In this document: positions 8,189 through 18,190 of the stretch, one piece after another | Position numbering within the stretch: position 1 is the stretch's first letter | Layout of the letters: every line of letters starts with the position of its first letter | Assembly: GCF_041538045.1 (NCBI RefSeq) | Contig: NZ_JBGOSE010000004.1 | Span: 186,001-250,000, forward strand | Length of the DNA stretch: 64,000 bases | Direction: 5' to 3' | Origin: Aliiglaciecola sp041538045 | GTDB lineage: Bacteria > Pseudomonadota > Gammaproteobacteria > Enterobacterales > Alteromonadaceae | The notes under the pieces: generated by a model | Told to the model about the DNA's origin: nothing | Seen by the model: only the letters and a program-made list of their open reading frames with translations | Database searches by the model: none | Program-made: the position numbers and the translations under genes

Positions 8189-10651
8189 TTAATTATTGTC
8201 GTCTTCGTCAATATTGTCTTCATCATAGGTTTTCACTTCGGTTTTTATGTCATGCATAATATCCCGATAAACCTTGCCGCTACGCTTTTTGGTTTTATAA
8301 GCTTCAATCCGCGACGGAATAATTTTCCGAGGATAATGGTTGTTGCTTATATCCACGTCAGCTGTTTCCCAAAGGGGGTCAACCGTCACACTAACTAGCT
8401 CTTTGTCTTTGTCAGTGATAATCAGTTTGCTAACCGCTTTAGGGGTACGACGCCAGATTTCTGCTGGAATATATTGGTTTTCAACACTGCCATCGGCAAA
8501 GGTTAGCTCCAGTATAATTGGCATGACTAGACCACCTTTATTGGAAAAGTCCAATACATAGTAGTTTTTGTCTTCTTTCACCGCGCGCTCTAAGGCTGTT
8601 TTTTCCCAAGGTTTAAGCTTACTTAAGAACTTCTGATAAGCATTGCGTTCTTTGTTGGTTACCGTGAAACGATCATTCTCGTCATAAAAATCGGTAATAT
8701 CTGGGAAACGCTCAATCCAAAGTTTGCGTCCTTCCGCTTTGTTACGGATGTCTGTTAACGACTTAGGTTTATCCAACTCTTCTTGGCGCTGACGAGCAAA
8801 ATCGATATCTGGATCATGGGTGTCTAAACGTAGTTTATAGATTTTATCTATGGAGATATCAACATGGTCAGTACTGTAGAACCAACCGCGCCAGAACCAA
8901 TCTAGATCAACCCCAGAGGCTTCTTCCATAGTGCGGAAAAAGTCTGATGGTGTAGGGCGCTTATACTTCCAACGTTGCGCATACTCTTTAAATGCAAAGT
9001 CGAATAATTCACGGCCTAGGATAGTTTCGCGCAGAATATTGAGGGCTGCGGCAGGCTTTGTATAAGCATTAGGACCTAATCGTAAAACGCTGTCTGATTG
9101 AGTCATAATGGGTACTTGGTTTGATGACTTCATGTAATCCACAACATCTCTCGGTTCAACACCCCAAGGAATACTAGGATCCCATTCACGACCGGCTACA
9201 CCGTCTAAAAAGCTATTTAACCCTTCGTCCATCCAAGTCCACTGACGTTCGTCTGAATTGACTACCATTGGAAAATAAATGTGACCAATTTCATGGATAA
9301 CCACGCCGATTAAGAAACGCTTTTCAGCTTGTGAATAAGTGCGGCTTCCATCTTTTTGCAATTTAGTACGAGGACCGTTAAAGGTGATCATCGGATATTC
9401 CATTCCGCCCACAGGACCATTCACTGATTGTGCAACAGGGTAGGGATAATCAAAGGAAAAACGAGAATATACTTCTAAGGTTTGGATGATTGATTCAGTG
9501 GAATACTTTTCCCATAATTTGCCGCCTTCTTTTGGGTAAAACGACATGGCCATGACTAAAGGTTGATCATCTCCACCTTGTTGATGGCCACGGGCATCCC
9601 ACATGAATTTACGTGATGAAGCCCAAGCAAAGTCACGTACATTGTTGGCTTTGAATTCCCACGTTTTAGTTTTGTCAGTGCCTTCTTTTTCGTTTTCTAG
9701 TGCTTCTTCAGCTGTCACTACGAAGACGATGCGTTCTGCATCTTCAGCTTGTTCTAAACGCTTGCGTTGGGTGGAAGTGAGTACTTTTTTCGGGTTTTGT
9801 AATTCACCGGTAGCACTGACTATATGATCTGCAGGTACGGTCAGTTCAACCTCATAATTACCAAACTCTAAAGTAAATTCACCACGGCCAATGAACTCTC
9901 GGTTAGTCCATGCTTCATAATCTGTATAGGCATGTAAGCGAGGAAACCATTGGGCTAACAAGAAAATATCGTTGCCACCTTCACGTTCATCATCAGGGAA
10001 GTGTTCATAACCAGAACGTGCTGTTACGGCATCTTCTTCTACAATGTTAAATGCGTAGTCGATATTGAATACGGTCTTTTTGCCAGGCTTGAGGTGACGC
10101 GGCAAGTCGATACGCATATTGGTACCCACTATGGTGAATTTAAGCTTGTTACCACTACTGTCGGTCACTGACTGAATGTCGAAACCCAATTCATGATCAT
10201 CGGTGAATTGCTGGCGACGCAACGCACCTATACTAAGTTGTGCAGGTTTGTCCGATGATGCAGAAGCCGTTGCTGGACCGCGGTTACCAATACCACCAAA
10301 GGTTGTGGTCATGGCCGACATTGAGTCGTTGCGAAATTTGTTCTGCTCTAATTGCATCCACAAATACTTTAACGTATCCGGTGAATTGTTGTGGTAAGTG
10401 ATTTTTTCACTGGCTTCAATTCGACGCTTTTCTTCATCTAATTTAGCCTTGATTTGATAATCAACTTGCTGCTGCCAATATTCATGACCGGGTTCACCTG
10501 CGGCGTTACGATACACATTGGGAGTTGGCAGAGATTCATCTAGCTGACGAAATTTATCTTCAAAATCGCCTTTTGTTTGATTAATTGCTGCATTTGCAAA
10601 GCCAATGGCAAAACATGATAGCAGGGCTACCATAAAGAATGGTTTAAACAT
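8189..10651 (-). CDS. Exported M1-family zinc metallopeptidase
   Basis: An 820-residue aminopeptidase-like protein with a signal peptide (ending near AIGFANAA). The zinc site is intact: HEIGH at 453-457 and the third ligand Glu476 in WMDEG, the exact HExxH-18-E spacing of family M1. GGMEYPM just before it stands where GAMEN binds the peptide N-terminus, so exopeptidase specificity may be altered. A tyrosine in GPNAYTKPAA fits the transition-state residue. The C-terminus ends in an acidic tail (DEDNIDEDDNN). It heads an operon with a small exported protein. By family knowledge it would trim peptides in the periplasm; the substrate is unknown. Confidence 0.9.
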   Translation of the reverse strand: MFKPFFMVALLSCFAIGFANAAINQTKGDFEDKFRQLDESLPTPNVYRNAAGEPGHEYWQQQVDYQIKAKLDEEKRRIEASEKITYHNNSPDTLKYLWMQLEQNKFRNDSMSAMTTTFGGIGNRGPATASASSDKPAQLSIGALRRQQFTDDHELGFDIQSVTDSSGNKLKFTIVGTNMRIDLPRHLKPGKKTVFNIDYAFNIVEEDAVTARSGYEHFPDDEREGGNDIFLLAQWFPRLHAYTDYEAWTNREFIGRGEFTLEFGNYEVELTVPADHIVSATGELQNPKKVLTSTQRKRLEQAEDAERIVFVVTAEEALENEKEGTDKTKTWEFKANNVRDFAWASSRKFMWDARGHQQGGDDQPLVMAMSFYPKEGGKLWEKYSTESIIQTLEVYSRFSFDYPYPVAQSVNGPVGGMEYPMITFNGPRTKLQKDGSRTYSQAEKRFLIGVVIHEIGHIYFPMVVNSDERQWTWMDEGLNSFLDGVAGREWDPSIPWGVEPRDVVDYMKSSNQVPIMTQSDSVLRLGPNAYTKPAAALNILRETILGRELFDFAFKEYAQRWKYKRPTPSDFFRTMEEASGVDLDWFWRGWFYSTDHVDISIDKIYKLRLDTHDPDIDFARQRQEELDKPKSLTDIRNKAEGRKLWIERFPDITDFYDENDRFTVTNKERNAYQKFLSKLKPWEKTALERAVKEDKNYYVLDFSNKGGLVMPIILELTFADGSVENQYIPAEIWRRTPKAVSKLIITDKDKELVSVTVDPLWETADVDISNNHYPRKIIPSRIEAYKTKKRSGKVYRDIMHDIKTEVKTYDEDNIDEDDNN

Positions 10652-11197
10652 TGTGTTACCTGATTATTGTATAGAAAAATTGCAATGTGAGCAGAGTTTT
10701 AATCTAAACTTTCATCGACATGCGGTTATTATTATTTTAGAAACACCTCTAAAATAAGATGTTTACAACGCAGATTTGAAGCCCAAATATGAGATCAAAT
10801 CATTCTTAAATTGAGCTTACAATAATGAACTATAAAATGAAATGTTATAACATAATTATTGGGTGGCTGAGAATTCCAGAAGTGTATCAATATGATTACA
10901 CAGTTTGCGAGTTGGATTCTATTCAACGCGATGAATAGCCAGAAATAAGAGGGGAATAGCGAAGTTGATTCAAAATCTCTAGCTTAACTCTTTGCAATCA
11001 AAACAGCCCATATATTGTCTTTGACTTAATCTAAGAAGCGTAAAGCAGCTTAAAAACCATCAAAAAAATTGGGGAAATAAAAAAATGGGTGACGCCATTA
11101 AGGTATGCTGTTGATTTTGTTGAGTAATTTTATTTTTAAAGGAAGAGGGATTGCTTTCTAAATTGGCTGTTGCTAGGATGCAAACAGCAAACATGAT
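10652..11197. other. Intergenic region between divergent genes
   Basis: About 545 bp between the peptidase start and the guanidine riboswitch. It must hold both promoters. I see AT-rich stretches but no convincing -35/-10 pair, gene, RNA or repeat. Confidence 0.5.
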
Positions 11198-11242
11198 GTG
11201 AGGACGACCTCACCGCTCTTTTTTATTAATGGGGACGACCCC
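11198..11242 (+). promoter_or_regulatory. Guanidine-II (mini-ykkC) riboswitch
   Basis: Two short hairpins, each with an ACGA loop: GTGAGG-ACGA-CCTCAC at 11198-11213 and GGGG-ACGA-CCCC at 11231-11242, joined by 17 bases. Tandem hairpins with ACGR loops define the guanidine-II class. It ends 20 bases before the exporter start, so guanidine binding probably frees the ribosome-binding site. Confidence 0.93.
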
Positions 11243-11262
11243 AACATAATAAGAGTGTATTT

Positions 11263-11577
11263 ATGTCTTGGTTAATTCTTATCATTGCAGGGTTTTTGGA
11301 AGCCGGCTGGTTAGTTGGTATTCAAAAATCTGAGTCATTTACGCATATCCCTTACGTTTTACTTGCCATAATATCTATGACACTAAGCTTAGTGTTGTTT
11401 GCCATTGCTATAAAAGACATCCCCATTACTCACGCATACCTTGTTTGGTTGGCTGTAGGCGCGTCTAGCATTGCAATTATTAATCATTACTTTTTCCAGC
11501 AAAGCCTTTCAATTGCACAATTGTTTTGCCTTATCATCATTGCTTTAGGGGTGATAGGATTAAAAATAGCCAGTTAA
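11263..11577 (+). CDS. gdx: Guanidinium exporter of the SMR family (Gdx/SugE type)
   Basis: A 104-residue protein with four hydrophobic helices, the size of small multidrug resistance transporters. The essential Glu13 and Trp16 are present (GFLEAGW). It resembles E. coli SugE/Gdx, which exports guanidinium in exchange for protons as an antiparallel dimer in the inner membrane. The usual GTAYAVW motif is changed to THAYLVW, so it is a divergent member. The guanidine-II riboswitch directly upstream supports the substrate strongly. The gene is followed 39 bp later by an ACT-domain protein, apparently in the same transcript. Confidence 0.92.
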   Translation: MSWLILIIAGFLEAGWLVGIQKSESFTHIPYVLLAIISMTLSLVLFAIAIKDIPITHAYLVWLAVGASSIAIINHYFFQQSLSIAQLFCLIIIALGVIGLKIAS

Positions 11578-11616
11578 GGGTTTTGTGGAAATACAAACAT
11601 CAACAAGGGGAGATTT

Positions 11617-12039
11617 ATGTCTGGAGAAAAAGACTTAGCAACACTGATAGCTTCCATGGAGCCCGTTTTGTCACAACACGAGTATGTATTTACCACCTTT
11701 ACAAGCTACGATTACTCAAGTTTAGGACGATTGAAACCCGTTGGCACCTTTTTAGAAAAAGAAGGCATGACTGCGATTATTCAAAAAGACACTGCTGATG
11801 AGGCTGAGATCCCCTATTCCGGTGTTTTCAACTGTATCACTTTGAATGTACATTCGAGTTTGGATGCCGTTGGTTTAACTGCCGCCATTTCTCAAAAGCT
11901 GACCCAATCCAATATCAGCGCAAATGTAGTTGCTGGTTATTACCACGATCATATTTTTGTCAGTATCAAGGACGCCGTTCAAGCTGTTAAAGATCTAAAG
12001 GATTTGGCTAAGAACGGTTTAGTCAATTTTACTGATTAA
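11617..12039 (+). CDS. Tandem-ACT-domain protein (COG3602-like)
   Basis: A 140-residue cytoplasmic protein that resembles the small ACT-domain family COG3602: residues ~1-65 (LATLIASMEPVLSQHEYVF) and ~66-130 (FNCITLNVHSSLDAVGLTAA, then ISANVVAGYYHDHIFV). ACT domains bind small ligands, commonly amino acids; the ligand here is unknown. An AAGGGGAGATTT ribosome-binding site precedes ATG 11617. Its position behind the guanidine riboswitch and exporter suggests control by guanidine and a role in sensing or handling it or a related nitrogen compound (inference). Confidence 0.75.
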   Translation: MSGEKDLATLIASMEPVLSQHEYVFTTFTSYDYSSLGRLKPVGTFLEKEGMTAIIQKDTADEAEIPYSGVFNCITLNVHSSLDAVGLTAAISQKLTQSNISANVVAGYYHDHIFVSIKDAVQAVKDLKDLAKNGLVNFTD

Positions 12040-12172
12040 AAGAAATTGCCCGAGGTATACCCATTCGGGTTTCGCGATTTCGAGTATTTAGCCGCGTTAG
12101 ACCAACTTATGCTGGCTTCCCCTCTTAAGTTATAAACATTCCTGATCATTTTTTATAAGTAACTTTTAAACG

Positions 12173-12189
12173 TTAACCCTACCTTAACC
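12173..12189 (+). promoter_or_regulatory. Candidate response-regulator box upstream of the RND operon
   Basis: Direct repeat TTAACC at 12173 and 12184, start-to-start 11 bp, about one helical turn, as OmpR/PhoB-type regulators bind. An OmpR-type regulator lies downstream of the same operon. Assignment is inference. Confidence 0.35.
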
Positions 12190-12309
12190 ATCACCTTGTT
12201 AAGCTTTACTCAATTATCGGCAAATACACTTTATGCATCGTGCACTAGGCAATCATAAAGTGGCTTTAGCTTCATCTTATTTTATGTATTTAATTAGGAA
12301 TGCTTAATT

Positions 12310-13503
12310 ATGAAATCTTCAATCAGCACAGTGGGACTAGTCGCGGTACTAACTTTGCTAATAAGTGCTTGCCAGCAGGAAAGCGCGCCCACCCAAACAG
12401 TTTCTGTTCCTGCCGTCTCTTATGTTGCAGTGACTACGGGCGAACATAAAATTGATACGAAAATGCAAGGCCGTGTTGTGGCTTCCTCCATTGCAGAAGT
12501 ACGCCCACAGGTTGGCGGTATTGTGCAAAAACGTTTATTTAATGAAGGCAATACAGTTGAGCAAGGAGAGTTGTTGTATCAAATTGATCCTGCTACTTAT
12601 CAGGCTGCTTATAACGAAGCAAAAGCAAGTTTGAACAGTGCTAAGGCGGCCCTTGAAACAGCAAAGTTAAAAGATGAACGTTATGCAAATTTATTAAAGT
12701 TTGAAGGTGTGTCTCAACAAGACGCTGATGATGCCCATGCCACTTACCTAGAAGCAAAAGCTAATATCGAAAAATATGAAGCTGCACTAGCCACTGCTGC
12801 TATTAACCTTGAATTTACCAAGGTGACAGCTCCTATATCTGGCCATATTGGTATTTCTAACGTTACGCAAGGCGCCCTCGTAACAGCTTTACAAACTGAC
12901 GAGTTAGCGACCATTCGTAAACTAGACCCAATTTATGTGGACATGACGAAAAGCAGTAAGGAGATGCTAAAACTGCGTCAAATGTTGGGTTCTAACGGTA
13001 TTACTCAGGGCTCAACAGAAGTTTCTCTAACTTTGGAAGATGGCTCTGAGTATGACCACAAAGGTCGACTAAAAATGCAGGAAGTATCCGTGGATTCATC
13101 AACGGGTACAGTAACGTTACGCGCTGAGTTTCCCAATCCAAATGGTTTACTGCTGCCAGGCATGTTCGTTCGTACTCAGGTAAATGAAGCGGTAAATAAA
13201 AACGCAATATTAGTGCCTCAACAAGGCATTTTCCACTCTGCTTCAGGCGAGGCTTATGCCTATGTGATTGGTGAAGATAATGTAGTGGAAAAGCGCGTAG
13301 TCGAAACGGTAAATGCCGTTGACAATAAGTGGTTAATTTCAAGCGGCTTATCAGAAAACGATAAACTCTTGGTGGAAGGCGCTGGTAAAATCCGCCCGGG
13401 TAGCGAAGTGAAACCTATTTTGGTGGAAATGAACGAGCAAGGAACCATGATTACCGTGGTTAAACAAAACCAAAGTACCTCTTCTATACAAGTGGGAGGT
13501 TAG
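12310..13503 (+). CDS. RND efflux periplasmic adaptor (AcrA/MexA family) lipoprotein
   Basis: A 397-residue membrane-fusion protein linking the inner-membrane pump to the outer-membrane channel. The N-terminus has a lipoprotein signal (VLTLLISAC) with the lipidated cysteine near residue 21. The expected order is visible: first half of the lipoyl domain (VRPQVGGIVQKRLFNEGNTV), a coiled-coil hairpin around residues 100-165, second lipoyl half (FTKVTAPISGHIG), then beta-barrel and membrane-proximal domains (LLLPGMFVRTQV). It is the first gene of a three-gene operon, 3 bp before the pump gene. Length is normal for the family. Confidence 0.95.
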   Translation: MKSSISTVGLVAVLTLLISACQQESAPTQTVSVPAVSYVAVTTGEHKIDTKMQGRVVASSIAEVRPQVGGIVQKRLFNEGNTVEQGELLYQIDPATYQAAYNEAKASLNSAKAALETAKLKDERYANLLKFEGVSQQDADDAHATYLEAKANIEKYEAALATAAINLEFTKVTAPISGHIGISNVTQGALVTALQTDELATIRKLDPIYVDMTKSSKEMLKLRQMLGSNGITQGSTEVSLTLEDGSEYDHKGRLKMQEVSVDSSTGTVTLRAEFPNPNGLLLPGMFVRTQVNEAVNKNAILVPQQGIFHSASGEAYAYVIGEDNVVEKRVVETVNAVDNKWLISSGLSENDKLLVEGAGKIRPGSEVKPILVEMNEQGTMITVVKQNQSTSSIQVGG

Positions 13504-13506
13504 TAA

Positions 13507-16500
13507 ATGTTTGCTCGCTTTTTTATTGATCGCCCTGTCTTTGCTTGGGTTATCTCAATCATTATCATGCTCACAGGTATTGCCTCTATTTTGTCTTTAC
13601 CCGTGGCCCAGTATCCAAGTGTGGCTCCGCCTGTAATTAGTGTAAGTACTAACTACACAGGCGCAGATGCCGCCACAGTAGAGAATAGTGTTACCCAGAT
13701 TCTAGAGCAGCAGTTAACGGGTTTAGATGGCTTATTGTATTTTTCATCTTCGAGTACATCTGATGGTTCTGCCTCGGTGAAAATTACCTTTGAAGAAGGT
13801 ACAGATCCCGATTACGCCCAAGTACAGGTGCAAAACAAAGTTGAACAGGTTAATTCCCGCTTTCCAGAGTCGGTACAAAACCAAGGCGTAACCGTCACCA
13901 AGTCAAACTCTGACTTTTTACTGGTTACCGCTTTATATGATAAAACCGATCAGGCGACAGCCTTTGATATTGCTGACTACATATCTTCAAATCTACAAGA
14001 CTCTTTAGCCCGTGTTGAAGGTGTGGGTGACGTGCAACTTTTTGGTTCACAATATGCCATGCGCATATGGTTAGATCCCAATAAGTTGGCGGCTTATGAG
14101 CTGATGCCTTCGGATATCAGCAGTGCTCTACGTGCGCAAAATGTGCAGGTTCCGGCGGGTAAAATTGGCGCTGTACCTACTCTTGCCAATCAAGAACTAA
14201 ACGCCACAGTTACTGCGCAATCGATGATGTCTACTCCTGAACAGTTTCGCGACATCATCATCAAATATAATTCAACGGGTGCTAATGTACGCTTAGGCGA
14301 TGTTGCGCGGGTGGAAATTGGTAGTGAAAATTATAGTGCTATCCCTCGTTTGAATGGTCACCCTGCGTCGGGTATCGCCATTATGTTATCACCAGGTGCT
14401 AACGCCCTTGATACTGCGACCCGAGTGAAAGATAAAGTGGCTGAGCTGTCAGCTAACCTGCCCGATGGTTACGAAGTGACTTTTCCCCGTGACAGCACCG
14501 AATTTATCAAGATTTCCATTAGTGAAGTGGTTCAAACCCTAATCGAAGCGGTAATTTTAGTTGTATTGGTTATGTGGCTGTTTTTGCAAAATTGGCGAGC
14601 TACTTTGATTCCAGCCATTGCTGTACCTGTAGTGCTGTTGGGAACCTTTGGGGTGTTGTCAGCATTTGGGTTCTCAATTAATACTCTCACCATGTTTGGT
14701 ATCGTGTTATCCATAGGTCTACTCGTGGATGATGCCATTGTGGTGGTTGAAAACGTTGAACGTTTGATGCGTGAAAAGAATCTATCGCCTCGTGATGCCA
14801 CCATCGAGTCTATGTCAGAAATTAGTACGGCATTGGTGGGGATTGCCGTTGTGCTTTCCGCGGTATTCTTGCCCATGGCCTTTTTTGGCGGTTCAACCGG
14901 GGTTATCTACAAACAGTTTTCCATCGCTATTGTTTCTTCCATGACCTTATCCGTTATAGTGGCGTTAACACTAAGTCCTACCCTTTGTGCGAGCATGCTT
15001 AAGAAAAGCAATCACAGTAGTGAAGGGAAAGGTTTTTTCGCTCGTTTTAACCGTAAATTCGACAGTTTAACGGAATCTTACACTGGGCATGTGCAAAGCA
15101 TTATTACCCGCAAGGTACGCTGGATGTTGGTGTACGGCGGAATTGTTGTGGTCCTTGGTTTGTTAATTGTGCGTTTGCCAACTGGTTTCTTACCTCAAGA
15201 AGATCAGGGTAGCACTATGTTCCAAATTAACTTGCCCCCTGGCGCTTCAATCAAACGCACAAGAGCGGTGGCAGAGCAGGTAGAGCAATACCTAATGGAA
15301 AATGAATCTGACATTGTTATTCGCTCATTTTCTATTTCCGGGTTTAACTTTGCCGGTAGTGGACAAAATGCCGGTATGGGATTTGTTGCACTGACCCCTT
15401 GGGATGAACGTCCTAATGAAGATCAAAGTGCCGATGCTCTCATCGGTCGCATGAATAAAAACCTGTCTAGTATTCGCGATGCGAGTGTTTACTCCATGTC
15501 GCAACCAGTGATTCAAGGGTTAGGTCAAAGCAATGGTTTTACCTTTGAATTACAAGCTGCAGCAGGTACAAGTCGTGAAGAGTTAACCGAGTTGAAAAAT
15601 GAGTTACTCGAAAAAGCGCGGCAAAGTGGTTTGTTGGTTGGCGTTCGCGAAGGAGCATTAAGTAATACGCCACAATTGAAAGTGGATATTGATAATGGCA
15701 AAGCAACCGCCCTGGGGTTGTCGCTATCGGACGTGGCTAGCACCTTAACGTCGGCTTGGGCGGGTTCTTATGTCAATGATTTCATTGATAATGGCCGAGT
15801 CAAAAAAGTGTACATTGAGAGTGATGCGCAATTTCGTTCCAAGCCCGAAGACTTGGGGGAATGGCATGTGCGAGGCACCAATGTCGATGGTGAAACTAGC
15901 ATGACGCCTTTCTCTGCATTTAGTACTACATCATGGTCGGATGCACCGCAAAGTTTATCTCGATTTAATGGTATTGCGTCGTATCAAATTCAGGGTGCTG
16001 CCGCCAGCGGTGTGAGCTCTGGTCAAGCGATGGCCGAGATGGAGCGCTTAACTCAAGAAGTGGGACAGGGAAAGCTAGCTTACTCTTGGAGTGAGTTGTC
16101 TTATCAAGAGAAGCTCTCCAGTGGACAGTCTTCTATTTTATACGCGATTTCTATTTTAGTAGTGTTCTTAGCCCTAGCAGCTTTATATGAAAGCTGGTCT
16201 GTGCCTTTCTCGGTAATTATGGTGATCCCGCTTGGGGTCATAGGAGCAGCATTGGCGGCAACACTAAGAGGTTTGGAAAATGATATTTATTTCCAAGTAG
16301 CGCTGGTGACAACCATTGGTTTGGCATCAAAAAATGCTATTCTGATTGTGGAGTTTGCCGAGGCCTCTTATCAGAAAGGTATGTCACTAATTGATTCAGC
16401 AGTGCATGCCGCTAAGTTGAGATTACGACCTATTATTATGACTTCATTGGCGTTTATTTTTGGCACCATACCTTTGGCTATCTCAACGGGAGCCGGCGCG

Positions 16501-16689
16501 AACAGTCGCATATCCATTGGTACCGGTATCGTAGGTGGAACCTTTACTGCTACTGTGTTGGGGATTTTCTTTGTGCCCTTATTCTTCGTGATAATCCGCG
16601 GTATCTTTCCAAAAAGACGGCCGGTTTGTGACGATGCCAATGGCCTAGCTAACGATGAACAAACTAAATTGGAGAAAGCGGATGTTTAA
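13507..16689 (+). CDS. RND multidrug efflux permease (AcrB/MexB, HAE1 family)
   Basis: A 1060-residue proton-driven inner-membrane pump. It begins with the family hallmark FFIDRPVFAWVISI and has two repeats of six helices and two large periplasmic loops. The proton-relay aspartates in helix 4 are present (GLLVDDAIVVVENVER), and the matching helix-10 lysine region is LASKNAILIVEFA. The size and the adaptor and channel neighbours place it in the hydrophobe/amphiphile class exporting drugs, dyes, bile salts or solvents; the substrate cannot be read from sequence. It starts 3 bp after the adaptor and overlaps the channel gene by 8 bp. Confidence 0.97.
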   Translation: MFARFFIDRPVFAWVISIIIMLTGIASILSLPVAQYPSVAPPVISVSTNYTGADAATVENSVTQILEQQLTGLDGLLYFSSSSTSDGSASVKITFEEGTDPDYAQVQVQNKVEQVNSRFPESVQNQGVTVTKSNSDFLLVTALYDKTDQATAFDIADYISSNLQDSLARVEGVGDVQLFGSQYAMRIWLDPNKLAAYELMPSDISSALRAQNVQVPAGKIGAVPTLANQELNATVTAQSMMSTPEQFRDIIIKYNSTGANVRLGDVARVEIGSENYSAIPRLNGHPASGIAIMLSPGANALDTATRVKDKVAELSANLPDGYEVTFPRDSTEFIKISISEVVQTLIEAVILVVLVMWLFLQNWRATLIPAIAVPVVLLGTFGVLSAFGFSINTLTMFGIVLSIGLLVDDAIVVVENVERLMREKNLSPRDATIESMSEISTALVGIAVVLSAVFLPMAFFGGSTGVIYKQFSIAIVSSMTLSVIVALTLSPTLCASMLKKSNHSSEGKGFFARFNRKFDSLTESYTGHVQSIITRKVRWMLVYGGIVVVLGLLIVRLPTGFLPQEDQGSTMFQINLPPGASIKRTRAVAEQVEQYLMENESDIVIRSFSISGFNFAGSGQNAGMGFVALTPWDERPNEDQSADALIGRMNKNLSSIRDASVYSMSQPVIQGLGQSNGFTFELQAAAGTSREELTELKNELLEKARQSGLLVGVREGALSNTPQLKVDIDNGKATALGLSLSDVASTLTSAWAGSYVNDFIDNGRVKKVYIESDAQFRSKPEDLGEWHVRGTNVDGETSMTPFSAFSTTSWSDAPQSLSRFNGIASYQIQGAAASGVSSGQAMAEMERLTQEVGQGKLAYSWSELSYQEKLSSGQSSILYAISILVVFLALAALYESWSVPFSVIMVIPLGVIGAALAATLRGLENDIYFQVALVTTIGLASKNAILIVEFAEASYQKGMSLIDSAVHAAKLRLRPIIMTSLAFIFGTIPLAISTGAGANSRISIGTGIVGGTFTATVLGIFFVPLFFVIIRGIFPKRRPVCDDANGLANDEQTKLEKADV

Positions 16690-18112
16690 TTTCTCTTTAC
16701 CTAAAAACTGGGGGGCTCGGCTACTACCCATGGCCGGAGCATTGGTGTTGGCAGGGTGCAGTACCTTAGCGCCTGAGTATTCTCGTTCAGATTTACCTGT
16801 TGCTGAGACTTGGGATAATGCGCCTCTAGAACAAACTCAAGGTGTATCTGAACAACGGGCCGACGAGGTGTCATGGAAAAGTTTTATTAAAGATCAGCGC
16901 CTAAGCCAAGTGATTGAACTTGCTTTAAACAGTAACCGAAGTTTGCGCCAAACCTTGGCCGATGTCGAAGCTGCGCGCGCGACTTACCGAATCCAAGACG
17001 CTGACTTATATCCAACTATCAATGCAGGCTTAAGTGGTAATCGAACTAAGTCCTCGTCTGGTACTATAAGCACAATTTACCAAGGTGAAGCTGGGTTAAG
17101 TGGTTATGAAATCGATCTTTTTGGTAAAAATCGCAGTTTAAGCGAAGTACAAATGGAAGCCTATTTATCGACTCAAGAAACGGCGAAGGCAGCAAAAATT
17201 TCATTAATAGGCGAGATTTCCAATGCTTGGTTAACCTTGGCGGCAGATAAAAACCAACTTAAATTGGCTAAAGAAACCGCTAGCAATGCTGAACAAGCCA
17301 TGGAAATAACCAATAAACGCTTGGAAATGGGTATTGATTCAAAAATCGATGTGGCCAGTGCTGAAACTATCTATTATAACGCCCGCTCTGATATTGCACG
17401 TTACACAACCCAAGTAAATCAAGATATAAACGCTTTACGATTGCTGGTGGGCGAGCAAGTTGACGAGAGTTTACTGCCTGATTTATTGCCAACCAGTGAC
17501 AGTTTAGTGGCTGATGTGCCTGCTGGTTTGTCATCATCGCTGTTATTAGAGCGTCCAGATGTATTAGCCGCTGAGCATACGTTAAAGTCGGCAAATGCCA
17601 ATATTGGTGTTGCCAGAGCCGCTTTTTTTCCCAGCCTTTCTTTAACTGCAACTGGTGGGCTTGCCAGCTCGGTGCTTGCCGATATATTTAGCGGTGGAGC
17701 AAGCTCAATTTGGACGTTAGCGCCAAGTATTACTCTGCCGATATTTGATGGTGGGGCGAATGATGCCACCTTGGCCTACAATGAAGCTCAGCAACAAAAA
17801 TACTTAGCGGCTTATGAATATACTATTCAAAGTGCCTTTTCTGAGGTGGCTGATGCGCTAGCGCGTCGAGCAACAATTCAAGCTCAGCTAAACAGTGAAA
17901 AGTCCTTAGTATTAGCCGCTACTCGCAGTTATGTGTTATCCGTTGCTCGTTATAAAGGTGGCATTGATAATTTCCAAAGGGTTTTAGAGGCACAGCGCAC
18001 TATGTATCAGGCTAATCAATCCCTTATTTCAACGAAACAGACTGATTTGCAAAACCGGATCACCTTGTATCGCGTGTTAGGCGGTGGCCTAGCAGAAGAA
18101 AAAGCTTCGTAA
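16682..18112 (+). CDS. RND outer-membrane channel lipoprotein (OprM/NodT family)
   Basis: A 476-residue factor forming the trimeric exit duct. The ATG at 16682 is chosen because GGAG lies 7 bases upstream and it gives a proper lipoprotein signal (ALVLAGC, then STLAPEY); the open frame extends further up but without such a signal. Two tandem outer-membrane-efflux repeats are visible, with characteristic RIQDADLYPTI, LSGYEIDLFGK and LLERPDVLAAEHTLKSANANIG segments. The 8-bp overlap with the pump gene implies coupled translation. Together the three genes make a complete tripartite pump. Confidence 0.95.
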   Translation: MFNFSLPKNWGARLLPMAGALVLAGCSTLAPEYSRSDLPVAETWDNAPLEQTQGVSEQRADEVSWKSFIKDQRLSQVIELALNSNRSLRQTLADVEAARATYRIQDADLYPTINAGLSGNRTKSSSGTISTIYQGEAGLSGYEIDLFGKNRSLSEVQMEAYLSTQETAKAAKISLIGEISNAWLTLAADKNQLKLAKETASNAEQAMEITNKRLEMGIDSKIDVASAETIYYNARSDIARYTTQVNQDINALRLLVGEQVDESLLPDLLPTSDSLVADVPAGLSSSLLLERPDVLAAEHTLKSANANIGVARAAFFPSLSLTATGGLASSVLADIFSGGASSIWTLAPSITLPIFDGGANDATLAYNEAQQQKYLAAYEYTIQSAFSEVADALARRATIQAQLNSEKSLVLAATRSYVLSVARYKGGIDNFQRVLEAQRTMYQANQSLISTKQTDLQNRITLYRVLGGGLAEEKAS

Positions 18113-18190
18113 AAATATCTGAATGTTAGTTATGTCCTTGGGGATATCTGCAAGTGGTTATTAGGAAAAAGTAGGAAGAGTTAAGCAATC

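Noticed and set aside
12045..12085. Hairpin CCCGA/TCGGG after the ACT-domain gene as a terminator
   Set aside because: Only five paired bases, a long loop and just three T; too weak to list.
13001..17769. Long minus-strand open frames inside the RND genes
   Set aside because: They mirror the codon pattern of the plus-strand genes and have no signals of their own.
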